This document shows positions 11,886-21,995 of a DNA stretch of 64,000 nucleotides, one piece after another. The stretch covers positions 117,059,449 through 117,123,448 of the forward strand of contig CM060696.1 of assembly GCA_030686995.1 (NCBI GenBank), given 5' to 3'. The notes beneath the pieces are model-generated. The model searched no databases. It worked only from the letters and a program-made list of their open reading frames with translations, and was not told the origin of the DNA. Numbering within the stretch: the first letter of the stretch is position 1; each line of letters begins with the position of its first letter. The stretch comes from Artemisia argyi (taxonomy: Eukaryota; Streptophyta; Magnoliopsida; Asterales; Asteraceae). The translations under genes and the position numbers were made by a program.

Positions 11886-13097
11886 ATGCCTAAGACCACG
11901 GTTGGTGATGTCTTCAAAACCAAACAATACATTCCAAATGTCTCTTCAACTCCCGGCATGTCTCTTTCAGTTGCATGTTTCTATCGTCCTATTGAAAATA
12001 GAAACATTCGCGAAGGACGAATTGTCGATCCATCTTTCTATGAAAATGATCAAACCGAACGAATGTTCACCAATATTCGTTTTGAATGTCTTTTCCAAAT
12101 CAACGAACCTATCATTCCTCGTTTTATCCTCGACTTCTATAGCCAAGTGACGGTGCAAACCGATCCCTATGGTCATCTCCTCATTTCCTTCATGATTCAA
12201 AATCAATTCATCACTCTTACTCTTGCTCAATTTGGGCAAATTCTTAGAATCCCATTCAACGGCCAAGCCGTTTTCTCAAATGAATGGGATCTTTCCACTC
12301 TTGAAAGAAATCGTCCTCAGGATGGCCCCTACTATTATGAGATTCCTAGGCCTGAAGACATTCGTCGAATGCTTGAACTAGAACGTCGTACGACTAGTCG
12401 AGTAATCAAGTCGAAGAATGTCGATATTCATGCCAATCAAATCCTACTCAAAGAGCTAAGCCAAGATATGAAGAAGTGGGAAGAACTCATTCGAGAGAAT
12501 GCGTTTGGTACTGGTGGTCACCGTGATCATGTCACGGCGAGCATTGCCCACATGCTTTATTGTGTTATTGCTGAAGAGCAATACAATTTGGCTTATCTTT
12601 TTGTTCATCAAATCATGTCCGCCAAAAACACCCCAAATGCCAATCTTCCTTACGGTATGTTTCTCACACGACTTTATCGTTATGTGATGGAACATTACCC
12701 ACATCTTCAAAGAGACTACTACGTTCATATCCTTCCTACTTTGAACCAACTTACTCGTGTTCGTACTCGTCGTGCTAGAAGTGACAAAGGAAAATCTCGT
12801 GGTCCTTTGTATTCTAGGTCTCGTGGTTCTACATCTCATCGTGATGACGATGATGATGAGGAGGAAAACACCTCACGTGTTAGTACTCCATCCCCCACGA
12901 CCTTTGTTGAAGATCTTTCCGATATTGATGATACCGAGTATCAAATTCCTCTTCCTCATGAACGTACCGATGAGCTTCTCTTCACTCGTCAAACGTCTAT
13001 CATCAACCGTAAAAAACAAATGCATGAAGAACTTCGAGGAGGATTCAAATCCGTTGGAAAGATGTTTAGGAAGATGCTTGGAAAGAAAAAGAAGTAG
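11886..13097 (+). CDS. Accessory retroelement ORF, 'putative plant transposon protein' type
   Basis: Intact 403-aa ORF beginning at the first ATG (MPKTTVGDVF), seven bases after the inferred splice acceptor. A central globular part (about residues 40-270) has segments such as FILDFYSQVTVQTDPYGHL, ITLTLAQFGQILRIPF and NLPYGMFLTRLYRYVMEHYP. They resemble the plant retrotransposon ORF annotated as 'putative plant transposon protein' (I believe PF20167), often found in Athila-type and Asteraceae elements. A lower-complexity tail carries an acidic DDDDDEEE run and a lysine-rich terminus (KMLGKKKK). There is no signal peptide and no convincing membrane segment, so an envelope role is not supported. 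The biochemical role is unknown. The open frame in a pol-less element is notable. Confidence 0.75.
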   Translation: MPKTTVGDVFKTKQYIPNVSSTPGMSLSVACFYRPIENRNIREGRIVDPSFYENDQTERMFTNIRFECLFQINEPIIPRFILDFYSQVTVQTDPYGHLLISFMIQNQFITLTLAQFGQILRIPFNGQAVFSNEWDLSTLERNRPQDGPYYYEIPRPEDIRRMLELERRTTSRVIKSKNVDIHANQILLKELSQDMKKWEELIRENAFGTGGHRDHVTASIAHMLYCVIAEEQYNLAYLFVHQIMSAKNTPNANLPYGMFLTRLYRYVMEHYPHLQRDYYVHILPTLNQLTRVRTRRARSDKGKSRGPLYSRSRGSTSHRDDDDDEEENTSRVSTPSPTTFVEDLSDIDDTEYQIPLPHERTDELLFTRQTSIINRKKQMHEELRGGFKSVGKMFRKMLGKKKK

Positions 13098-13445
13098 AAG
13101 ATATTGACGTGTTGCTACTTGTTATTACTTGTTTCTTTTAGACATTTGTATGGTTTGCTATTTGTCCGATTTATTCGGAAATACTTGTGTTAATTTCTTG
13201 TGTTATTCGGAATGATGTTTAGACTTTAATTATTATCATGCTTCTATATTAATGTTATGCCATGCTTCTTTTCAATATGGATTATAATATGTTTATTTGC
13301 ATGCAAAATTTAATTATATATATATGTTTATATATCATCATTCCTAAAGTATGTACTCCTAATAGAGCTTGCTGGAAAAACACACTTGAAAAATTATCAA
13401 ATTTTGCAAATTTTGGGTTTCTGGTCGTCTGGGAAAACACCAGAT

Positions 13446-13520
13446 GGGCGGCCCCCTTAATTCCCTAGGCGGTCCCCTTAATTATTAAGGGGGCCGACAT
13501 ACAATTAAGGGGACCGGCCA
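13446..13520 (+). promoter_or_regulatory. Palindromic C/G module upstream of the 199-aa ORF
   Basis: Two direct arms (GGCGGCCCCCTTAAT, GGCGGTCCCCTTAAT) and two inverted arms (ATTAAGGGGGCCGAC, AATTAAGGGGACCGGCC), flanked by ccagatgg/catctgg which are themselves complementary. Same architecture as in the LTRs. Confidence 0.65.
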
Positions 13521-13662
13521 TCTGGAACTGGATTCACTGTTTTCTTTTGCATCTTGTTAACCCTTTCTCTAGTTTCAGCTACCATTTCCCATTTTAACCC
13601 AACTGATTTTAGAATCTCATTCAACCATTTCAAATACATACCTAAAACAAACATTTCCATAC

Positions 13663-13670
13663 TATAAATT
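13663..13670 (+). promoter_or_regulatory. TATA box candidate for the 199-aa ORF
   Basis: TATAAATT lies 50 bases before ATG 13720 and 143 bases after the palindromic module. The equivalent position upstream of the decayed minus-strand homologue also has CTATAAATA. This supports a dedicated internal promoter. Confidence 0.5.
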
Positions 13671-13719
13671 CCCTCCACAATCACCATTCTTCATCTCATC
13701 ACTCACCATCTTAATCATC

Positions 13720-14319
13720 ATGACTCCACCAAGCACCTCACACTCCAAAACCTCCAAGAAACAAAAACTTGTGGTCATCCCCCCAAAACAACTCTTCATT
13801 GACTTAACAAATGAAGACAACAAAACACCATCACCTCCACCCAAATGCTCATCCCCAAGTGCACCCAATGCACCATCTAAAACACCTTCCACTCATGGAA
13901 CTTCCTCATCCTCCATACCCTCAACCTCATCAATCAATGACTACATCAACTCACACTTGTCACCACAAGTATCATCACCACCTCCTACACAAGAACTCAT
14001 GTCCACCCATCTTACCATCTCACTTTCACCAATAACACCACTTGATGCTCATCTCTCATCACCACCAATTACACCACCATTCTTTGCCAATCCCGTGCCT
14101 TGGAGGCTACTTGAATCCCATGGGGATACTTGTCTTTGTTGCATCCACAACCGCACGGTCATCTTTAGCCTTAGAGATGAAATTCAATATATGTTTTCAT
14201 ATATTGAACATTTGCTTACCAACCCACCACCACCACCAACTCCACCATCCTCTCCAATAATTCCTCCACCACAATTCTCACCCATTCCTTCACCATCACC
14301 ATCATGCTCTCCTAATTAA
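13720..14319 (+). CDS. Second accessory ORF, Pro/Ser-rich, unknown function
   Basis: Intact 199-aa ORF starting at ATG 13720. The N-terminus has a basic patch and a KLVVIPPKQLFIDLTNED core (residues 16-33). A long Pro/Ser/Thr-rich middle and tail surround a compact segment with GDTCLCCIHNR and LRDEIQYMFSYIEHL, which has a CXC(C) cluster and looks folded. I do not recognise the family. A decayed homologue is present in the opposite-strand element (2990-3870), so the ORF belongs to this retroelement lineage. Its own TATA box and module lie upstream. It could be a nucleic-acid-binding or host-interaction protein; that is speculation. Confidence 0.7.
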   Translation: MTPPSTSHSKTSKKQKLVVIPPKQLFIDLTNEDNKTPSPPPKCSSPSAPNAPSKTPSTHGTSSSSIPSTSSINDYINSHLSPQVSSPPPTQELMSTHLTISLSPITPLDAHLSSPPITPPFFANPVPWRLLESHGDTCLCCIHNRTVIFSLRDEIQYMFSYIEHLLTNPPPPPTPPSSPIIPPPQFSPIPSPSPSCSPN

Positions 14320-14619
14320 GCATCTCATATGCTTAATAAATAAAGCCTCTACCACCCTTTTTCTTGCAAGCTCTATGAAGACCATGTACTTTTTGCATGA
14401 TGATGTATTTTCCTTGTTGCTTATTTGTAAACTAGCTCTTCTACTTGTTATTCAAATTGCTAGTTGTATGTTGTGTCTTGACACAACCACTTATTTAATA
14501 TGAATGCTTTCTTTTCAAACATGCTTTATTTTTTTTATCACCTTATACATGTTTGCATGCATATACTTGTGCTTCTAATATTTTTTTTGCAAAGCATTCC
14601 ATAGCTCGTTCTCTTGGTG

Positions 14620-14814
14620 CCCCCAAGCGAGGGGGAGTACACATCAAGGGGGAGTTTCTACCCGTCAATTTTTCACGTTTGAAGATTGTCGGCATAACCT
14701 TTTTGATTCTACAAAAAGGGGGAGAAGTAAATATAAACTCACTAAAATACTTGTTTAAAAATTAATTTTTGAGTTAATGAGTTTAAGTTTTGTAATTTTC
14801 AAAAAGGGGGAGAT
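14620..14814 (+). other. Multiple polypurine tracts (plus)
   Basis: Four G-rich purine tracts of the AGGGGGAG type lie near 14620, 14640, 14716 and 14801-14814; the last (AAAAAGGGGGAGAT) abuts the LTR. This repeats the arrangement of the minus-strand element and fits Sirevirus. Confidence 0.8.
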
Positions 14815-16086
14815 TATTGATATAAATAATGCTTAAAAAGGTTATTAATATCTCTCAATAAACCTATGTTTTGATAATCACAAAACGTAAATCAAATTAA
14901 GTCAAGATTAAGAAGTAAACAATTACTTGGTAACAAATATCTACTTCTACATCTAATATCACTTAAGGTATGCATAAACTAAGCATCTTATGCATTACAT
15001 GATCAAAGGAAATTTTGTCTTAAGACATAACATCTTATAAAATGATATAAACATTTTATATATATATTTGTAAATCATTTTTGGTAATGCTATATTAAAC
15101 CACAAAGATATGATTTCAAATTTCCAACCAAAAAGGGCAAATTTTATCCAGAAAAACTTTTCCAACGTTCAGGAGGGCGGCCCCCTTAATTTTACTAGGC
15201 GGCCCCCTTAATGATTAAGGGGACCGACCTCTAATTAAGGGGACCGGCACGCTCCCGAACAGTAAAATCTGGCCCTATAAATATTGGATCATTTCACACA
15301 TTTTCCTCACCTTTTTGCACTATAAACTTTCTGATCCAACCTCCCTCTCTAGATCTAAAATCCTTTGATCATATAATTCATAAGTCTTTGTTTCCAAGTG
15401 ATCCAAAGCTTCATCCATTCAAGTGCAAGAAGAAGAACACTCCTCTACATCCATCTAATTGTAGTAGTGTTGTGAATAGCTAGATTCATATTGTAGTTGT
15501 GGTAGATATTTGTAAAAGTGTTGTGTAAAATTGTTGTGTGTAGAAAATAGGTGTGTTGTAAAGTAGTTTAGTAGTTGTGAATTAGTTGTGCATAGAAGAA
15601 GGTGTGAAGTTATGAAGGTGTGAAGAAGGTGTGAAGCCTTGAACAAGTCGTGAAGTTGTGAAGAAGGTGTGAAGCCTTGAAGAAGTCGTGAGATTGGTTC
15701 TAGCTACGATTAGAACTCGACATTTAGCTTAGTGTCTTTAACTCGTGTAAGCCAAGGTGTGTAAGGTTTCTCCACCATAAGGAGTTTGTTGACATAGTGA
15801 AGAAAACTCTCGAGTGTGGTACTCGGGGAGTGGAGTAGGGCAAGGAAGGTGTCCTTGTAGCCGAACCACTATAAATTCGCGTGTTGTGGTTTGATCTTTC
15901 TAACTCTATCTTTTGTTCATTACATTTCAATACTTTCATTATTACATTAGAATTGCTTATATTAGTTGTCATTTGAATTCACTTGAGATCGAATCAAAAG
16001 TTTTTAATAAGCTACAAAATATTTTGGTAATAAACTTTTAAAAGAACGTAAAACTATTCACCTCCCCCCCCTTCTAGTTTTCCACA
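14815..16086 (+). repeat. Sirevirus-like 3' LTR (plus)
   Basis: The LTR begins directly after the last polypurine tract (TATTGATATAA; the usual TG start appears mutated to TA) and ends in CTTCTAGTTTTCCACA. It contains the palindromic module (15176-15249), a TATA box CTATAAATATT (about 15275-15285), and an aaggtgtgaag repeat-rich R/U5 region. The downstream end is inversely complementary to the TGTGGAAAACTAGAAG terminus of the minus-strand LTRs, as expected for the same family in opposite orientation. Confidence 0.85.
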
Positions 16087-16140
16087 AAAAGATAGTGTAC
16101 GGTAACTGTTGCAATATACTGAGAGATCAGTTTGTGACTT

Positions 16141-17400
16141 AAGCAATATTCTATGTCTGTTTTTGCAGATCTAAAGGAGCTTGATTTAACTGGCAGTCTG
16201 CTTTCTGACTTGAGCAATACTGAGAGATCAGATATGCTTCACCATAACTGTTGCCACCCCTGTGTTATTACTTAATTGGCCGCATCTCGATGTATCTAGT
16301 TTAGAAGTCAGTATTGAGACTTGTAAGGTGGCGTGGGATCTCTATATTATGTGGATTTGTAATGCTTGTATTATATGCGGTCATCATTGTTATACTGATG
16401 AATTTGCTTATTAGTCCCTTATAACCACAGTGCATGTATCTGCATTCTGCATCACTGAGTGTTGAGACTTGTAATGGTATTATATGCGGTCATCATTGTT
16501 ATACTAATGAATTTGCTTATTAGTCCCTTATAACCATAGTTTAGAAGTCAGTATTGAGACTTGTAAGGTGGCTTGGGAATGTATTTAGTACTATTTTGAG
16601 TAGCAGTGTCTATGTAAAGTAGTGATTGATTAGAGAATTGGGGAGATTGGAGGGAGTACAAGAACAGAATAAGTAAGAAATAAGACCAGGAAAGGGACTT
16701 CCTTGATGCTTGATGCAGAAAAACATGATACTTTTTCTAGTGTTGAAAGGCTACGATTGGCGCAATCATCTAACTTATGTTACAGTATAGTATTAGGCTG
16801 TCTAGCTGACTCATGATATATTGAGTTGGCAAACTTGATGGCTGGGTTAACATTTTCACTTAATTACTAGATGTCAAAATTCTTGCACATGAATACTATC
16901 TAATTAAATGTGTAGTCTGTAACGTTTGGTGGTTTAAATATTTCAAAAGGTCAAGGTATTTTACACTATGAGTATATTATATTAGGTCGGTTTTAGAATG
17001 TAAGAATGAGATAAAGTAGGCATGCATATTTCGACGAATGACTAGTTAACTTGAAGTTCTTGATCTTATTGAGAGATGGGGTGAAATGTAAATTAAGTGG
17101 ATTGGAAGTGTATGTGAGCCAACTTGAACTTGAGCATTCTAATCTTGTAAAAAAATTATTAAGGGCTTCCAAGCTTGGAATACTAAGCTTGACACTTGGC
17201 TTGGCTCAATAGGTTTGCTTCCTATGGGTTCCTTTAGACTCTCTTATACTTCAAACTCGAATTTCTTTTAAGAAAGGTCCAATAGACGAAGACTGGTGTT
17301 AATTGTATACATCTAATTGTATTATCCAATGTTAATTAAAGTTATCCCTCAATACCAATTTTCTGTACATGTGGAGTTGACATAATATGGGTAATTTTTT
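16141..17400. other. Intergenic, no gene recognised; partial tandem repeats
   Basis: I see no supportable gene. Two blocks are duplicated within it: a 40-base block at about 16298-16337 and 16539-16578, and a 57-base block at about 16371-16427 and 16478-16537. The copies differ by only a few bases. Confidence 0.6.
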
Positions 17401-17407
17401 ACTAAAG

Positions 17408-18332
17408 GGCAAAGCTGTTGAGACATTTCTAAAGATCATCTTGGATGAGAGACTATCTAGTAGCACAGTGGCTTTGCTTGCTGGTCGTTGGCGTGGTAAG
17501 TCGGCTGCGCTTGGTCTTGCTATTGCTGGAGCTGTTGCTAAAGGGTAACAAGTCTACCTGTTAATCTTTGACAAGTACGTGCTTCTTGGTTTTCGTTTTA
17601 ATATTTTGATCTAATCAACTTATAATCATATATGTTGTTAATGTACTTTATTCAGGAGCACCATGATTATGATATCATGAAAAGCTGAAATCCAGAGCTC
17701 AAAAAGGTGACTATCATAATAGATTTGCACAAACAGACCAAACAACGTCGACAGACAATTCAGGTTCGTATTTGTTATAAAAAATGACTTATCTGTTGAT
17801 TCTTGTATACCTAAGTTGCAATAATCTGCTGAAGCGTTCTGATAAAGCTAATTATATTATAATTATTAACTTCCCCTTTTTTTCATTATTTTTCAACTTC
17901 CTGCTTACACAATATGGTCCTTTCTGCTAATTTATTGGCTGGTAACTGAGCTCTGGTTGGTTAATTTCATCTTCATAATCATAACTACATGTGTGCTTGC
18001 AGTATATACAACCTCATGAACATGAGAAACTTTCACAAGTTGAACTTTTGGTGGTTGATGAAGCCACTGCTATTCCACTGCCAGTTGTCAAGTCTTTGAT
18101 TGGTCCTTATTTGGTTTTCCTTTCTTCCACTATCAATGGGTATGAAATGTATATATTTATTTGCATGTATGTAAACATGAATGAAAGGCATAATAACTTA
18201 CTTTTTCGAAATTATAAGTACAACTTCACATATTTTCTTGCAGCTATGAAGGTACAGTGCGATCCCTATCCTTAAAGCTTTTGAAGCAGTTAGAAGAGCA
18301 AATTCGAGCATCCACAAATATTGTTCCTGCAG
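17408..18332 (+). pseudogene. RNA cytidine acetyltransferase (NAT10/KRE33-type) fragment
   Basis: Four exon-like blocks separated by GT-AG introns match the helicase-like part of plant RNA cytidine acetyltransferase, the nucleolar enzyme that makes N4-acetylcytidine in 18S rRNA and tRNA. Block 1 (17408-17545) has STVALLAGRWRGKSAALGLA, where the P-loop reads GRWRGKS instead of a glycine-rich loop. Block 2 (17656-17763) has an in-frame TGA at 17686-17688. Block 3 (18003-18139) has YIQPHEHEKLSQVELLVVDE. Block 4 (18244-18332) has SLSLKLLKQLEEQ. A stretch of about 30 conserved residues between blocks 1 and 2 is missing, and nothing upstream or the acetyltransferase domain is present. It is a truncated, dead copy. 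Confidence 0.8.
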
Positions 18333-18483
18333 GTACGATAATTTTATGATTCGAGCATCCACGTGATTCAGCTTTGTTGCAAGTTATAGCCACTTGTACT
18401 CTTGTAGTTAACTCCTCGGTTTGTGTTGGCTCATTTATTTGTATATTGCTAAATTAACTAGTGCTATGTCAAACATTGTTCAG

Positions 18484-18602
18484 GTGGAATCTTTAAGTAA
18501 TCAAAAAGAAGTTGAATTGCGCTCCAAAATCCAAGCTCTCGGGTTAGAAGTAACCAAACTACCAAAGTTCCTTCGAAGTCTACACCAGTTCTTGACGAGG
18601 TA
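18484..18602 (+). pseudogene. Exon-like fragment, source gene unknown
   Basis: A splice-acceptor-like TTCAG precedes an open segment that reads VESLSNQKEVELRSKIQALG and a further GLEVTKLPKFLRSL. It looks like real protein sequence but I cannot assign it, and it does not resemble NAT10. It may come from a second gene. Confidence 0.4.
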
Positions 18603-19567
18603 ATTAATCTCAAACCTTGAACTCATTCCTCACCATATTCCAAAAATCAAGCGGCTATAACTGTTGACATTTGTTAGTAAAAAACCATTTTTGACCCATT
18701 TCCTGTATAACTGTTGCATCAGTCCATACCACACTTTTTGATTTCAAATGTAGTAATGTTCAAGTTAGATTCAGGTTGGGATTTCTGCTTTTATTGTTAG
18801 TTTATAGCATAGATTTCATTAGTTTTAGCTTATCTAGGTTTGTTGTAGCTTTTTGTTAGCCTAAATTTTGGCCTACAAAAACCCCCTACACCACAGGCCT
18901 GCACTTTCTCATTGTCCCAACTCAGCCTTGATCTTGATTTTTCAATAGCTCAATATAAGCCCTCATGATCTAAAAATTTGCATAGTGTGTATTTAGTAGC
19001 TTGTCTCTTAGGTAGCATTTTTATTTTATTTTTTAGATTTTTTTTCCTAGCTTTTTATTGCCTCAAATTAAGTAACCCTCTGTCCACCTTTGCTGTTGCA
19101 GCCCTTAGTTAATGCTATAGCTTGTTTAGTTCTTATTTGCTTATACGTAACTGCTTATCTGTTCCATATAGCATATTTAAGTCCCCCTAACTTGCCTTTG
19201 CTTATTCCCCCTAGTGTAGTTTTTCATCAGCTTCTTGTTTGTACCTTTTTAGTTTTCCAAATGGTACCTTGTGTGTTATCTTGTGTGTGCATTTTGGAAC
19301 TCATAATTGCGACTTGGATACATAAAATTTTCATATAAGGTTTACTTCAGCAATATGTTTTCTTGCAACGACGTCGTATGTTCTTCAAATCTAGATACTT
19401 TGACCCTGAATAATGAAGAAACTTTAAGTCGCAATGATCTGTTTTACATCCAGACACCCCTTTTAGTTAGGTTTTGTGAAACAGAGATAAACAAAAGTTG
19501 CTTGCCTTTCTGGATTGGCCTAAAATAATCATGAGTTTGACTGGTTTTGTGATCGTGTGATTAGTGC

Positions 19568-19698
19568 AGACGTTGAAGGGACTCAAGAGAGAGGATGCTC
19601 TGCTACTTAGGAAATTTGGAATTCAGTTTAAGGGGGATTTAGCTGTTGGAAATTTGGACTCAAAAGTGCAGCACGTTGAAGGGACAGTCGCCAGATGA
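19568..19698 (+). pseudogene. Exon-like fragment, source gene unknown
   Basis: After a TGCAG acceptor-like site the frame reads TLKGLKREDALLLRKFGIQF followed by KGDLAVGNLDSKVQHVEG, then a stop. It is plausible captured coding sequence. I do not recognise the protein. Confidence 0.35.
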
Positions 19699-19766
19699 GT
19701 CATGTCACGTGCAAATATGAAGATATTCATTTCCTGTAAATCATAACCAGCAATAGATTCATGTTT

Positions 19767-19914
19767 AGAACCTGGAAAATATTCATGTCTAGAACCTGGA
19801 AAATATTTGTTCTAACCTGGAAAATATTTGTGTTGTAGAACCAGGAAAATATTTGTGTTTTGAATATGTGATTACTGTTTTTAGAACCTGAAAAATATTT
19901 GTGTTTTGAATATG
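19767..19914 (+). repeat. Degenerate minisatellite, 'aacctggaaaatatttgtg'
   Basis: Five imperfect copies of an AACCTGGAAAATATT(TGTG) unit in about 150 bases. Confidence 0.75.
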
Positions 19915-21674
19915 ATTTGAGATGAATATTTGTATAAGAAAACCTTAAAGTTGTATCATTTGGGGATACAAAAAGTGTATTATTTATGAATTAGCTTTAC
20001 TCACTTATCATTTAGTCACTTTAGTGAACTTTTGCTCACTGTTAGTTGTAAAAGAAAGTGGCTAAAACATTTTAAATAGGCTTTGGTGTAAAAGAGATTT
20101 GACACCTTTGCCTACTAAAAGAGAATAGTCACTAAAAATTTGACCATTTTGCTTACTAAATATTGTGTAAGGATTAACTTTTAGTGATGGCTTCAGCAGT
20201 GACTAGTTTCTTTTTAGTGGGAGTTGCCAAAATAGTTTTTAGTAACTCTTTTCCTATCTTTTGCTTACTCTTGAATTAGTGAGCAAATGTCACAAATTTT
20301 GTAGTGGGTTTTGAACATTGAAATAAGCAATTGACATATGTTTGTCTAAGTTACTGATTTAATACAGAAAATTGATGTTTATTTGCCTTGAAAAGAAAGC
20401 AGGTTACTATATGAAATTGAAAAATAACAATACCAAGCTTACAAATGAATATATATTTACTCTTTTAAAATGCTTATGTACTCTTTTAAAATGAATACAT
20501 ACGTACTCTTTCAATGTTATGATGATATATACTTGTTTAGCTTTCTATGTTTAGAATATATAAACACGTTAGCATAAGCAATCTCAAACACCTTCATTAC
20601 ACATACTTATGTTGAACATCATGTAAGTTAAACTAAAAACAGCGAGAATTTGAGTTGTGTACATTTGCAGATATCAATATAGAAGACACAACTTAAAAGA
20701 GTACATTTGTAAAGACACTAAGAAATTTAGTTAGTGTACATTTGTAAAGTTGATTTTTTTCATTTTGTTTCATTGTACGTAACAAATAAAAACCAACAAT
20801 CACTAGAAGTGGTGTCAATTTGGATGTAAGTACAATCATATATGTAGGTCTCAACTACAACACTAGAAGTTATGGATGAAAATAACTTGAACCAATAGTG
20901 TGGGACTAACTTGATATAGCAACAACAAATAGATGTTGCAACTTGCAAGACAGAATTGAATGAACGTGTAATAGAAAGTTTATAAGAACATCTAATTATA
21001 ATGTACAACTGAATTTCTAAAACTTGATACGTAAAAAAGATATCTTATATGGATCAAAGCAAAAGAAGGGCATCATATCATAACACCTTAACTCAAAACA
21101 TGATAAATGATCATCAGAGTTGGAGCTTGAACTACTTTATCAGAGGGGCTAAACTATATTTATTTATTATTAGGGGGCCAAACATGTAAATTGTTTTATG
21201 TTAAAATTTTATTTATAAAAGATACACTAAAAAATAGGCTTGCAAATCCATTTTTGCAGGGCCACAACCCCACTCTGCACTTGAGAAGCTCTAAGCTAAC
21301 TTATATGAGTAATAAAAATGATATTGCTTGCAACACAATTTGCTTGCAATATCAAATCTTATCTCCGGACATGGTGAAGCCTACATATAAGCTTCTCTAA
21401 AATCTTGTAAACTGCAAATCTATAAGTTATTAAGAAATAAACATCGTTATCTATGATCAAATTTCAGCTAAAGAGCATGTGAAATGTTTATTAAAGAATT
21501 AAGTGAGTATTAGAGCGAGAAAAGTGCATTCAATACGTGGTACCTAATCAGTGAGAAGTTGTTCGATAGTTGGTTTTTATAGTGTCATTGATTTTGTGTT
21601 GTTCATTAGATAGTGGAGTCGTGAAATATTTTTTAACCCAATTGATAGGAGTATGTTTTCCTTGCTATCACTAA
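19915..21674. other. Intergenic, nothing recognised
   Basis: AT-rich sequence with short low-similarity repeats (for example gtacatttgtaaag at about 20700-20750). No supportable gene, RNA or bounded element. Confidence 0.5.
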
Positions 21675-21992
21675 GGGTCCGTTTGGTTTGCTCATGAACC
21701 ACAATCTGTATATAAGGTGGAATGAGAATAAATATAAGTCAAGTAATCAAATCTAATATCGTTGCTTGGTTTGATTATCATATTTAATAGTATTTTATTA
21801 TATGATCTTCTTAATAATGGAGGAAGAATGTGGCTCAGGTATCAAACTATCATATCTTACCCATATGGTTACTATTTGGCACATAAGATATTTGTATATC
21901 ATTTCCAGTTTGAAAATCAAAATTTAACAAACGTAATTATTGGAATAAAAATGCATTCCTTGATTGACATTTCTGCATACCAAACGCACTCT
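21675..21992. mobile_element. Tourist-like (PIF/Harbinger) MITE
   Basis: 318-bp element with inverted termini GGGTCCGTTTGGT and ACCAAACGCACTC, flanked by the 3-bp target duplication TAA (21672-21674 and 21993-21995). It has no coding capacity. ORFs across it are fortuitous. Confidence 0.75.
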
Positions 21993-21995
21993 AAT

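Larger units (their letters stand above)
8617..16086 (+). mobile_element. Sirevirus-like element, plus strand, 5'-truncated and pol-less
   Basis: From left to right there is a gag fragment, two (TA)n tracts, a palindromic module, an intron-preceded 403-aa ORF, a second module with TATA box, a 199-aa ORF, four polypurine tracts, and a 1.27-kb LTR. No protease, integrase, reverse transcriptase or RNase H motif is visible in 9.9-16.1 kb, so mobilisation would need enzymes from a relative. Its 5' end is missing: the minus-strand element interrupts gag at 8616/8617, and the far side lies beyond the duplication junction. Confidence 0.7.
651..16140. repeat. Apparent 15.5-kb tandem duplication unit
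   Basis: Bases 1-650 match 15491-16140, including 54 bases of flank beyond the LTR end, so the window appears to start inside an earlier copy of a unit running 651-16140. The junction at 650/651 joins the flank (ending gtgactt) to the internal 5' region of the minus-strand element (aatacaagtt, also at 6841). Both parents share the bases TAA there, a microhomology-type joint. Only the last 650 bases of the upstream copy are visible, so the full extent is inferred. Confidence 0.6.

Noticed and set aside
11886..13097. Possible envelope (env-like) gene of the Sirevirus-like element
   Set aside because: No signal peptide, membrane anchor or furin-like site is visible, and the similarity is to the 'plant transposon protein' type of ORF instead.
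17408..18332. Functional NAT10 gene
   Set aside because: There is an in-frame stop, a damaged P-loop, about 30 residues missing between the first two blocks, and no upstream exons or acetyltransferase domain.
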